Assembly: GCA_002261195.1 (NCBI GenBank) | Contig: MVBO01000149.1 | Span: 1 to 35,662 of the forward strand | Origin: Bifiguratus adelaidae | Lineage: Eukaryota; Mucoromycota; Endogonomycetes; Endogonales | Direction of reading: 5' to 3' | DNA: 35,662 bases | Notes under the pieces: model-generated | The model's input: only the letters and a program-made list of their open reading frames with translations | The model's database searches: none | What the model was told of the DNA's origin: nothing | Translations under genes and position numbers: made by a program | In this document: in pieces, positions 9,054 to 19,265 of the stretch | How the letters are laid out: each line of letters begins with the position of its first letter | Position numbering within the stretch: the first letter of the stretch is position 1

Positions 9054-11516
9054 ATGACAGGAGAGATATCAGACGTTGATTTCGAGACAAGTTCTAACGA
9101 TGCCGCTTCGCCAATTCCATCCGCATCGGGCAAGAAGAACACAAAGCCTTGCGAGAACTGTAGAAAAGACCGGCGCAAGTGCGTGGTGCTCTTTGAAGTA
9201 GGGAACTTTTGCGAAAGGTGTCAAGAGTTAGGTCTGCAATGTCGGTTCGCGAAGCCTTTGCCACGGAAAGACCGTCAAGCTCTCCTGAAGATAGCAAAGC
9301 TTGGCCTGCAAGCCGAAACAAACGACTCGGCGCTGGGTCTAAGAAGATCCATGGTGCAAAATGTGGCCTCTCGTAGCGAAGTGGAGATGCTGCAGGAGCG
9401 AATGCGCGCATTGGAGGCTGAGATGCAGGCGTTGATCACACACCACAGGGCCCATAGCATCGAAATTCAAGCGCCTCCAGTCAGCATCCTTGATAGTGAT
9501 ACGGATCTTCAAAACTCGAAGATTGAACAGCTCAAGGTTCAGAAAGGTGCAGACATAGACGACTTTTCACAACTGAAATGTCGGGTCGAAGACTACCTCT
9601 CGGAATATGCATACTCGTCTCGCTATTCAAATTTAATCAGCGCGCCGAACCATAACAAGCTTTCCTTGTACAGCCTCATCCAGCCAGTTGAGGGCGCGTT
9701 AATGCTGGAGCCCACGGAATCACCGATCGCTGAAAATGATGGTCCACAATGGCAAATCACTCTAACGAAAGAAGGTCTGCGCATTTATACCAACATTCGC
9801 TCTCTTAATGATCTACACGGCTTTGTAAAGCATGGATCCAACATACTTGGACAACAGCGACAAGGTCTATCATTTCCCTTCAGCTTGGGCAAAATACCAC
9901 ATCCCTTATCCCAGTCATTTGAGCCCGGCTTTTCGAACAGCATATCGCAGAGTGTCTTCTACGCTGATCGTGTTCGAGCAAAAGCTATGCTTAATTGGTT
10001 CCACAAATCGGTAACCATGCATAGCCCCATCAACACCGCCAAAACCCTCACCAACATAACTGCTGTGGAAGCGAGTCGCTGGCTTCCACATTTGCTTAAC
10101 TACTATCTCAACGTGCTCCATCCTCTAATGCCGATCGTCAGCAAAGCACATCTCCTCAACATATATAACAAATCAGCGCAACCAATCACCTTCCCATTTT
10201 TCTGTGCGCTCAGCGCTTGTCTTATGGCGGTTCTCTGGTCGGATAAAGAAGCCCTACCCCACTTTCCAAGCAATTTGGCTTACGCTCAACAACTCAGTCA
10301 TTATTATTTTGTTCAAGCCAGAATGGCCATAGAAGACGGTTTCGACACTCCCAGTATATACAATGTGCTAACTCTCGTCTGCTTAAGAGCTTATCGGTTG
10401 ATGGATTACGACGCCGACGACAGCAAAATGTACATATCACACGCAACTCGACTCCTTGATGTTATGGAACTGGCAGTCGGAACGAGAAGTTTCTCCGATA
10501 CAGCTGATATGGAACCGGCGGTAGAGAAAGAACTTTTCACAAGGGCAAGATGGGTCACCTTTTCCATGCCAGTTCGATCTTCCTATTTGCATAGGCGGAA
10601 AATCCGACAAATGAGACATGCGCTGCAGTTCTACGAGATCGTGCAGGGACTGGATCCACCGCGACCGCTCGAGTTTGAAGATGCAGCTTCTCAGCTCTGC
10701 ATCAGGGCTTACGCACATGTCTTGCAGCTATCAAAATGCTTGTTCTGCTCGGACGATGAAAGAGCTGCAATGATATTTCAAGTTCTCGTCAGTGATCGCG
10801 AATGGGACGCTGACCTGTGCATGCTGCCTATCGACCAGTACTTACAAGCCGACAAAGCACTGGCGGAATTCTACGACAATCTGGAAGACGATTTAAAATG
10901 GGGACATCCATTCGACACGTTGACGGACATTGCAATCGATGCAATGAAGCCCTGTGGGGCGAAAATTCTCCTCATGCAGCAGTTCTACCATGCGCACTTG
11001 TGGCGAAACATTCGAATTCTTCCGGCTGATCTCTCTAAATTACCTCCACCAACATCGAGTAAAGCCATTCTCCTCCAACGTGCTCTGCAAACCTCTGTTG
11101 CTGCTGCCAACAACGTTTGTGCTATTACATTCCATTCCGCCAAGCATGATCACGAAAGCATAGACTATCACGGTCTTTTGCTCGTTTGTGAACTGCTTTT
11201 TTCGGTATCTCAACTTTCTGCAACGCACCCAAAGTTAGCTGAAGAATCGCGACGCCAATTAATTGATGCCGTGACTTTCATCAGAAGCAAAATCACCATG
11301 CTCAATGGAGGGAACGTTGCCAATTACACAATCCGGTACCAAGCAAGTGGCGCTTTCTACGAGTGGCTCAAGGGTGCAAGGATCTATGTTGATGTATACA
11401 ATTCAGATGAATCAGTCGGGAACTCCATGACACCATCTTCGCCTATACCTGCTAGGGCCATTCTGGTGTCATGGCTGTATAAACCTCTCAAGTTCCCCTT
11501 CCTCGCACTAATGTAA
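9054..11516 (+). CDS. Zn2Cys6 fungal transcription factor
   Basis: Nuclear regulator of 820 aa from ATG 9054 (MTGEISDVDF); an in-frame ATG at 8859 adds 65 residues that do not look like part of the family. The binuclear zinc cluster is at residues 33-63: Cys33, 36, 43, 53, 56, 63 with spacing X2-X6-X9-X2-X6, followed by a basic linker (KPLPRKDRQ) and a short heptad segment (EVEMLQERMRALEAEMQAL) fit for dimerisation. The middle region (WLPHLLNYYLNVLHPLMPIVSKAHLL onward) matches the fungal-specific regulatory domain style. The frame is unbroken. It is divergent from the DHA2 exporter, its most likely target. A basic stretch RRKIRQMRHAL is also present. Confidence 0.92.
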   Translation: MTGEISDVDFETSSNDAASPIPSASGKKNTKPCENCRKDRRKCVVLFEVGNFCERCQELGLQCRFAKPLPRKDRQALLKIAKLGLQAETNDSALGLRRSMVQNVASRSEVEMLQERMRALEAEMQALITHHRAHSIEIQAPPVSILDSDTDLQNSKIEQLKVQKGADIDDFSQLKCRVEDYLSEYAYSSRYSNLISAPNHNKLSLYSLIQPVEGALMLEPTESPIAENDGPQWQITLTKEGLRIYTNIRSLNDLHGFVKHGSNILGQQRQGLSFPFSLGKIPHPLSQSFEPGFSNSISQSVFYADRVRAKAMLNWFHKSVTMHSPINTAKTLTNITAVEASRWLPHLLNYYLNVLHPLMPIVSKAHLLNIYNKSAQPITFPFFCALSACLMAVLWSDKEALPHFPSNLAYAQQLSHYYFVQARMAIEDGFDTPSIYNVLTLVCLRAYRLMDYDADDSKMYISHATRLLDVMELAVGTRSFSDTADMEPAVEKELFTRARWVTFSMPVRSSYLHRRKIRQMRHALQFYEIVQGLDPPRPLEFEDAASQLCIRAYAHVLQLSKCLFCSDDERAAMIFQVLVSDREWDADLCMLPIDQYLQADKALAEFYDNLEDDLKWGHPFDTLTDIAIDAMKPCGAKILLMQQFYHAHLWRNIRILPADLSKLPPPTSSKAILLQRALQTSVAAANNVCAITFHSAKHDHESIDYHGLLLVCELLFSVSQLSATHPKLAEESRRQLIDAVTFIRSKITMLNGGNVANYTIRYQASGAFYEWLKGARIYVDVYNSDESVGNSMTPSSPIPARAILVSWLYKPLKFPFLALM

Positions 11517-11883
11517 TAACGTAACAGAGCTCCTTCTGTGAAGTTTACCTTTCTAACTCTATGGCTTCGCACTTCCATTCTTTGACTCCCAAGGCCGATA
11601 TTGCAAAATGATCCTGCGGCTTTGATGGATTTTCTGCAACTCGTGATAATCTTTTGGCCATTGTCAGACTTTTCGCTCCGCCTGAGCCCTGCTGACGCGT
11701 AGCGGACGACTCCACCCACATTCATCCACACAGAACGCGGGATCTCCCACTAAATTACGAGTCAGGGGCTATGCAGGGCGTCTCATCTCACGGCATAACC
11801 TCGTCTCCTGTCTCCTTCTGCCCATCAACCCATCCTGAACAGATCGTTCCTATTGTTCTTTGACGACTTTTGTGTTATTATTA
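11517..11883. other. intergenic spacer
   Basis: Between the regulator stop and the hydrolase start. A C/T-rich stretch (about 11790-11830) precedes the hydrolase and is a typical fungal promoter feature. No gene recognised. Confidence 0.4.
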
Positions 11884-12939
11884 ATGCGCGACGCTGGATC
11901 CAATCCTCCCGCAATGGAACCTCGATTTTCTCTGCCTGATTCGACTCCGCGGTCAAGCAAGAAGGAAGTTGTGATTGGAGGTCTGCGAGTGTATGTGTAT
12001 GGACTGGAAGAACTAACGCACAAGTCCGACGTTGAGGTGGCTGTCCTCTACCTTGCGCACAACCGTACACGAACGTATCTTGTAACGGAAGGTATCGCGC
12101 ATGAAGTGTTGCACCGCTACCGTAGCGATGGTAGAGCCGGCAAGCCGGAGCTCATTGCCGTCACGTTCAACATGCGCAACCACGGAGATCGGGAGGTAAG
12201 GCCATTTTTACCCTATCGAACGACATAGCGTCTTAGGTTTGGCTAGATAAGTGCAGATGCCAACAAAACCTGGAAAGACGGCAATGAAGCTCACGGGTAA
12301 GCGAGAGTGAGACCGTCACTTTCAGGAACGCGCTGCCTAACCATAGCGTCTAGCCTTGATCTCCTATCTTTGATTGATGGATCTGCGCAGGACTTTTCAT
12401 TGGTGCTCAAGTACTTACCCGCGTATCTTCCCTGGTTCAAAAAGTTTTACAATGTTGTTGGAGGTATTTCACTTGGAGGTCACACAGCCTGGCGCATAGC
12501 TGCATTGGCCGGTGAACACATTCATGCCATGTGGGTGGTTGTGGGCTGTCCGAACCTCACAAGTCTTCTGCTGAGCCGATTAGGAGTCAATCCGGCTTGT
12601 CTCCATACCAGCACCGAGGACCTCTACATGATTCCGTATGATAATCTCTATGCAGCTATGACGGACGAACAGCGTCGCAGATGGCCCCGCCGACTCAGTG
12701 AGCTACTTGGAGACTCGGACAGGGCTGTGGATGAGAAATTGCCAGCGCATATTCCATTGCTGTTGCAACATGGAGTGCTTGATCCTCTTGTCCCCTACAA
12801 GTACACAGTGCCTTGGGTCGAAGCGCACAAGGATACCCATCGTGTTGAGCTCTTTGTCCAGGAAAACACCGGGCATTCATGTACGAAAGAAATGGTCACT
12901 AGGTTTGCTGTGTGGTTAGATGAATTGCTCCAACAGTAG
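11884..12939 (+). CDS. alpha/beta hydrolase (putative serine esterase), three exons
   Basis: Cytosolic-type serine hydrolase of 315 aa. Exons 11884-12195, 12247-12296 and 12354-12939; introns of 51 and 57 nt join with matching phases. The nucleophile elbow GISLGG puts Ser160 in place. Asp264 (HGVLDPLVP) and His295 (NTGHSCTKE) complete the triad in the expected order. The segment after the first intron (ISADANKTWKDGNEAHG) resembles a conserved stretch in a fungal group of uncharacterised alpha/beta hydrolases. ATG 11884 is used; ATG 11914 is equally possible and costs ten residues. No signal peptide or TM. The natural ester is unknown. Its 3' end converges on the broken Dal5-type permease. Confidence 0.88.
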
Positions 12940-13051
12940 CCGATTGGACGAACTGCAGCAAGTTCGAAAGGAAAGCGGAACTCTGGGTGCATCTTGTGTA
13001 TTTCTACGTTTCTATGATTTCCATTCGAGCCCATCAAGATACCTGATCACT

Positions 13052-14621
13052 TTACAGCAGGTAGCGAAAGTCTTTGTTCTCCTTGTCCGTCAGATCCTCC
13101 TCGACAAATTGAGATCCTTCCTGATGCACATAGAGATTATCTCTCCTCTTGTTCTCGCGGTATAGCAGAGTGAAGATGATCATTACAACGACCACTACAG
13201 CCACCAAAGAAATTAAGCTTCCCAGAAAACCAGCGTAATACAGTGGACGCGACGAAGCTCCGAAAATGAGGGGCCGAATGACAGTGCCGATAGAGTAACC
13301 GACAAAAACCGCAGCGGAAACAGTGCGCTTTTTCGTTCGACCAGCGACATTAGATGAGACGATTGAGACTGCTAAAGAACCAGTAGCCACCTGTAGAGCG
13401 AGTAGGTAGATCCCGGCAAACAAGAGACCTTTATTGCTTCGGTATCCCAGTCAGCAAATCGCTGTACCAGCAATTGAAATCAAAGCGCAAATGTTCCTTA
13501 GCAGGTAGCGAGAGTTGCGAAGTTTGTGAGTAATGTATCCTACGAAGAAGATGGAGATGGCTGTTATAGCGCCGAAAGGATACGTAAGCGCAAGCGAGTC
13601 AAACGAATCGAAACCGAAATCGTGGATGACGATTGGAGTAAAGTTGCCAAGCGCGCCAGACGGAATTCCCGTGAGCAGGACAATCAATGCACAACTGTAC
13701 GTTTTGTAATCACGCAACGCCTCGAAGAATTGCTTTTTGTTGAACTTGTTGCTGATAGTTCCGGTTTTGTTGCGCTCCAGCCGCGCAAGAGCAATTCTTT
13801 TTTCGCCGCCAGAAAGGTATGTGATCGTAAGAGGAGAATCGGGAAGAAAAACGAAGAGAACAAATGACCAGCCAAAGGTTACTGCACCGAGGAACAAGAA
13901 CATCGCCTTCCAGAATCCAACATTACCATGAATATGACCCAAAGCGTAGTTGATGAGTGGTGAGACTGTGGTTGCTATGCCGACACAACCGTACCACATT
14001 CCGTTACGCAGAGCCTGCTCGTCACAAGTCCACCAAAAAGTCACAATTACAGTGAAGACAGGCGCGATGGCCGACTCGAGCATACCGAGGAAAAATCGAC
14101 AAAGCATGATTGCGGCATAGTTGGGGCAAGCGACTGTTGTCATGACAACAATTCCCCCTAAAAGAGTCGCGGCAGAGACGACTTGGCTGTCGGAATGCGT
14201 TGACAAAGGTACATCATTGGATAAGTGCCGACCAGGTATCCGAGGGAAAATATCCTAGACGCATTGGCATACTTTGCGTTGGTGGTAATAGGTGTTCCGT
14301 TTGCTTCACACCAAAGGACAATGGTCAGACCAAGGTCTTTGTTGAAGCTAATTGAGTAGCCGAGCTCATGATAACTTTATCGTAACTTGGAAAGTAGGTT
14401 GCCATCCTCAGCAGGATGATCGAAAAATCAAGCTTATGGATGAGCCGCTTTTCCTCGCTGGTGATCTGGGCATGTCGCTTGTCAGCCTTCTCATCGGCGA
14501 CGTAGCCTTCCTTTATTGCATCGATATCTTCGCACTTTTCAGTGCTTCCGAGCTCCTGAAACTAATTGTAGCTTTCGGATACCTCTTCCTGCACGCCGCG
14601 GTGACACACGTCGGTTGTCAT
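13052..14621 (-). pseudogene. Dal5/allantoate-permease-type MFS transporter, multiply broken
   Basis: Anion:cation symporter family permease (small carboxylates, allantoate, vitamins and the like in relatives). From ATG 14621 the frame meets TAG at 14562-14564, then continues through a family-like N-terminus (EEKRLIHKLDFSIILLRM, then DKVIMSSAT). The frame slips near 14341-14360, continues through LGYLVGTYPMMYLCQRIPTAK, slips again near 14182, runs on through MLCRFFLGMLESAIAP and FLPDSPLT, meets TGA at 13451-13453, and ends with two more TM segments at 13052. Two stops plus two slips cannot be explained by introns of normal length. The body between 13454 and about 14180 is still well conserved, so decay is recent. 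It is also possible that some slips are assembly errors. Confidence 0.85.
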
Positions 14622-15176
14622 CGATAGAAATTGAAGACAAGCCCAAGCCGTAGCAGAATCGCGGGGTAAAGGGATACGAAGCTTTCCAAAACCTTGACAT
14701 AGAATCGGATAAGCGTGATTGTCTGCGGTTTCGAAGGACACGGCCAGGAGACTTGCACGGGGAGAGATTAATTTCAGGGCGTTATTGCCAAACAATAGGC
14801 GCTGACGGAGCCGGAAATTGTGCGCTCGAATCATAGCCATAAAGTGTCGAAAATCTCACTGTCTGGGTTCTGGTTCACACCACACCCCACAGGCCCTTAC
14901 GGTTTTGGAGAACGCCACGATCCCATGCTCGTATATTGAGTGCTTAATGCTGTAAACAGTAAGCTGACTTTGCCTGGAACAAGTTAATTCAGGCTGAAAT
15001 TTACGTCTTGTGTTGGGTGCTCACCTAGTAGTTGGGTATTGTTCCGAACGTCGGTCTCGGATACTCACCTGATTTCCGATTGCTCTGACAAGTTAAATAT
15101 ATCGCGCGGTCAACCCAATGTTTCCTTCCTACGCTTTGTCATCTTTGACAGTGTATTTCGGTTGCCCTAGCAGAAC
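14622..15176. other. intergenic spacer between two broken genes
   Basis: Divergent spacer. A TATA-like TTAAATATATC lies about 15092-15102, some 75-85 bp before the esterase start. An open frame continues upstream of the permease ATG on the minus strand, but its translation has no recognisable content. Nothing else recognised. Confidence 0.4.
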
Positions 15177-16249
15177 ATGCGCCTCCTCGTTCTTGCTGTG
15201 TGGACCATTCTCGGTGTCTTCGGGTATTCCGCTGAAGAGAAACATCATCGGCTACACAGCCAGTGCAGCAAAATACCTAATCGCATCTCCGGTCGCTGCT
15301 CAAAACCTCTTCCCAGAGGCCAAATCGAAGGCAATGTGTACAACATCACAATTACTAGCAGCGGCATTCAGCGTAACTTTCTTGTCAGCGTACCTCCTTG
15401 CTATTATACACAAGGCGCCGTACCGCTCATCCTATCCTTTCACGGTGGCACGCAAACTTCAGAGCAGCAACTGCAGTTGGACCAGTTCGCTAATCCCAAC
15501 TTCAACATGCATACAATGGTGGCCTATCCTCAAGGCTTGAACGTACGTACAATTTTGGCTCACGCACCTGTATACTCATATTGACCGGCTTTGTAGGATG
15601 TATGAGAGGGCATTCCTGGCTTGTCCGAAAACGTACCTGATCTTCAGTTCACATCTGACGTTATCGATTATTTTCACGGAAGTATTGTGTTGACAGCGAC
15701 CGAGTTTGGGCTTCCGGCAAATCTGACGGTGGAGGCTTTTGTGGAGCCTTGGCTTGCGATCCTATTCTGTCTAAGCGCATCGCCGCTTTCGCTCCTGTTT
15801 CGGGTGCATTTTATGTCAATACCTCCACTTGCGATGCGGTAAAGGTGCAGAATTCTTGCCATCCCGGTCGCCCTAAAATACCATTCATCGAATTCCATGG
15901 AGGCGACGACACCACCATAGCCTACAACGGTGGCCCCCGGAAAGGCGAATGCTTACCTACTATTCCCCATTACATTCAAAATTGGGCTTTATTCAACGGT
16001 CTGAGCCCTCACAACATCTCCGAGCCTTTTGCAGTAAACTCAACCAAGTTTAGCTTTGGCACTGGCATCGAAGCTGGGCTTGTAGCTCAATACTATGAAG
16101 CCGATATCGGTCACGACTGGCCAAGCACGGTCCCGAACGACGACAATAGTAGACCTGGCCGCCATGTGGCTTCCTTCAACGCTACCCCCATCATTCTAAG
16201 CTTCTTCAATGAGTATCCACTGGAAAGGAGCATCCTATTGGGTCATTAA
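15177..16249 (+). pseudogene. secreted feruloyl-esterase/PHB-depolymerase-like hydrolase (CE1 type), broken
   Basis: Extracellular esterase of the LpqC/feruloyl esterase group, which releases ferulate or acetate from plant polysaccharides in relatives. Signal peptide MRLLVLAVWTILGVFGYSA. Exon 1 is 15177-15542; a 54-nt GT-AG intron runs 15543-15596. Exon 2 meets TGA at 15603-15605, where the family has Trp. The frame slips by one base near 15681. Beyond the slip the frame gives the serine elbow GKSDGG, then LACDPILSKRIAAFAPVSGAF, the Asp motif EFHGGDD and the His motif DIGHDWPST, and stops at 16249. All catalytic elements survive, so only two lesions separate it from a working gene. Relict or recent pseudogene; assembly error could explain the slip but not the stop. 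Confidence 0.85.
15543..15596 (+). other. intron of the CE1-type pseudogene
   Basis: 54-nt intron with GTACGT donor and TTTGTAG acceptor. Splicing joins codon 122 in phase with the downstream exon just before the TGA. Confidence 0.7.
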
Positions 16250-16749
16250 GTCAGCTCCACTTCGAGCCAACTTTTGTCGTTGATGCTCAGTATACGTGTA
16301 CAAGTAGTTGACAATGCAATTTAATCGCAGAATCCCTCTAAGCGACGCACGTCTTGGTTATAGTTTGTCCCTTGATCAAACATCATTCCATCTTATGCAA
16401 CAACGACATGTTTGGACTCTAGTCTCGCAGCAATTGCTCACATGGATGAGCCGTACCGGATCGTAGTCTTGACCCAGGGAACCTGAGTTTCATCATTTGC
16501 GCCTGGGAAGCACACCTTATAATTGCTTCAAAGAGTTCGATCCCAGCTTCGAGGGATTCCGGAATCACAAATACCGATCCAGTCAATCTCTTGCGTCCCT
16601 CTTAAGTCGGAGGCTCGTTGATGTAATAATTACCCTTGCAAATCGTAACATTTAGTCAACAGCAACATAGATGCTTAGGGAGGTATATCTTCCTTTCGGC
16701 TTCTAAGTGGACAATATTCACATTGATAATACATGCAATGCATGGGGAG
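16250..16749. other. convergent intergenic spacer
   Basis: Between the stops of the CE1-type pseudogene and the Crinkler-type pseudogene. No coding signal, RNA gene or repeat recognised. Confidence 0.4.
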
Positions 16750-19265
16750 CTATCTGGCTTGATAAGGTAACAATAACCCTTCGCTGCTTGCCCCATTTCC
16801 AGCTAACGGCACAATCTCCGGTTGACCGCCGTTTGGCGGAGTTATCCGAACCGCTTCGAAATCTTTCAGATACTCAACCATGTAGAAACCAGAGGGAAAA
16901 CTGCTCTTTCGAGATGATGATCCTGGTTGACGCATGTCTACAACGACTGTTTCGTTGGCCACTGCAACAAAGTCGCAGTAGATGTCGTCCCACCTCGCTT
17001 GGTGCTGTTGAATTCGGTCTCCATCTCCAATAAGCTCGATTGCCCACTTTTGCTTCGGTCCGATGAAGAAATCGACGTACCCCTCCGATTTGAAGACGGG
17101 ACCAACGTTGACAGAGACCACTTCGTCCTTCGACAGAAGTTGGGTTGCAACACGGTAAAACTCGTTTTGCCAGACTGTTTCCATAACTCGACCGTCGGTG
17201 CCACGTCCAAGGGATTCTCTCAAGATTTTGCCGTCCATGTTCTGAAAAGCATCCCGCAAGAAGCTATAGAAGTCCGTAGGCGCAAAACTCGCTCGAGTTA
17301 TACGGCCATACTTTTCGTGCAGGAACAGGGTACGTAAGATAGGCGCGGCGAAGTCCAATACTCTTCGGCGACCCTCGTCGTGCGTTTCGGTCAGAAGAAA
17401 GGTGCGCCGAAGACGCCGGAATGAATATACCGATTCTGCCGACAGGTTGTGGAGTGGGAGACCGCCCGGCGAGCGAAAGACTTCATCGCAGAGCTCAATC
17501 TCCTCTCTAGTAAGTCTATCCACATTTTTGCTCGCACGGGTCTATGCGGTATTGTTAACGATTGATGCACAATGCTTGTGAGCTAATGCCTTTACCGTCT
17601 TGAGATTATCAATAAAATCAGGATTCGTTACCTCCAAGAATATTTCACGATATGAGAGCGATTCCCCGTCCCTTGTTCGGCTCTCGTATCGACGTCGAAG
17701 CCAGTACAGGATATATGCAACAAAGCCAGGATGGCCCAACGTCATGTTCCACAAGGATGTTTCAGCTTCACAAGATCACTTGCCGAGATAATGTCATGCA
17801 GGCCAGTGTTTGTGAAGGCGTTGAAGTATTCCAGAAATTCGTTGTCCGTGAACCGAAGCTCCTCGATGCCCCAGATAGCATGATTTGGGAGTTCCCAAGG
17901 GGAGACCACGTAGTCTTCCGAGTCTCCTTAGGCACCACGGTAACCGTAAGTCGCGAACCCAAGTACACTGAGATTGGTTTTTTGTTGGATCCACTTCATG
18001 GTGGACCAGAACACCTCTCCGCCGTGCCGTGGAGTAGCTTGGATGACGTGAGTATAGATCAGCTGCAATTACAGGTAGTTTTTAAGACGAGATACTCATC
18101 CTCAAAACCATAAACTTGCCTGAAGCTCGTCAATGACCAAAAGCGTCTTTGCAGTCCGGCATTCGTTGACAAAGTCCAGCCAAGTGGTACCACCCATCAG
18201 TTTCGCGAATTCCTCCTCGAAATTCCATACCATTTTGGCTTTACCCATCCGAAGCAAAGACATCCGTATAATGCGCCGCGGTCGGGATTGCCGAAACGTC
18301 AATACTATCGCTGCACGCTCAACAAGTTGAGCGAGCGACGTCTTACCCGTCATTGGCGGCGATCTCACGAGAAAGAATCCTTCTTCATCAACGTTTGCCA
18401 GGAGCCTTTGTACGGTGGCGTGTCGCTTGATGTTCATAGTATCACTTAAATCAATTCCCTCCCACACAGCGTTACGACGAGGCGAACCTATTTCCAGCGT
18501 TCCTCCTTCACCACCTAGAGAAAAGGTGCTTAGTAAAGTGAACAAGCTGCAGGAAAGACGGACATACCGAGCCGAGGTGTATAACCTCGCTTTTTCTTGA
18601 TTCTGCATATACGTTTTGGATCCAGTACGTGTAGCGATAGACGTTCTAGTATCGAACACCAAGATTAGCGCCACTGAATAATGATATGGGTTTTCCTAAG
18701 CTTTTCAAGATCGCATGAGGCAGGTATTCCAGCCATCGAGTCTGTTGTAATTACCTTTTTCATCCTGAGCAAGCCTGTCCCATTCTACTTCGTCAACGAA
18801 ATCTTCCTTAGTAGCTTAGTTTTCGTCTTCCATTGAGATGTCTCTCGCCTCCCCAAGTTCTTTAACGTCTTATTGCGTCTTCAGCCATTGCATTTGGATA
18901 GCAATTGGCGCATGAAATTCCTACCTGCCGACGACAGGTCCACAGAGTTAGTACGATACTCCTATCAAACCGCAACAGAAATCAATGAACTAACCTCTCT
19001 GGATTTCTCGGACTTTCTCAAACGCGTCGAACAAACTTGGAGCGTCAAGTAAACCTATGCCAAGATTTCGCCAGTCTTCGACCTTTAAGTACGCTGCTTG
19101 CGGACCTTTTAGCTTTGGAACACTTGCCATGAGTTGCAGGGTATCGGGTTCCAAGTGTAAAACTTCCTTATTCGTGTTCAAAAAGTATACGACCTGGTCG
19201 TGAGTCCAGTCTACGAGTGAAACAACCTTCAGTTCCTCCGGTAGATTCAGATTAACAGAAGCCAT
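16750..19265 (-). pseudogene. Crinkler-type (CR) effector: SAM-like header, P-loop NTPase, nuclease-like C-terminus; broken
   Basis: Domain order matches fungal CR effectors, which combine an NTPase with a restriction-endonuclease-fold domain. Exon 1 (18995-19265) encodes a SAM-like header (WTHDQVVYFLNTN...). Consistent later exons: 18755-18859 (start uncertain), 18568-18645, 18120-18514 and 18062 downward. Exon 4 has Walker A (RSPPMTGKTSLAQL) and Walker B (TLLVIDELQ). The C-terminal block has VDFFIGPKQKWAIELIGDGD and FVAVANETVVVDMRQ, the acidic motif style of the CR nuclease. Lesions: in-frame TAA 18816-18818, TAA 17928-17930, a slip near 17755-17790 and TAG 17542-17544. The intron after Walker B starts GCAAGT (GC-AG). 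No signal peptide is seen. Reading as one decayed gene is inference; separate remnants are possible. Confidence 0.75.
18063..18119 (-). other. GC-AG intron in the Crinkler-type gene
   Basis: 57-nt intron with a GCAAGT donor directly after the Walker B exon and a TTGCAG acceptor. The upstream exons add to a whole number of codons at this point, and the downstream exon continues in a frame that stays open for 44 codons. The non-canonical donor class is rare but real in fungi. Confidence 0.6.

Noticed and set aside
16530-16570. GAGTTCGATCCC stretch resembling a tRNA T-loop
   Set aside because: The flanking bases do not form a T-stem, and no acceptor stem or anticodon arm could be found at the right distance.
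16927-17337. 136-codon plus-strand open frame
   Set aside because: It lies antisense over the nuclease-like block of the Crinkler-type gene, whose minus frame carries the recognisable motifs.
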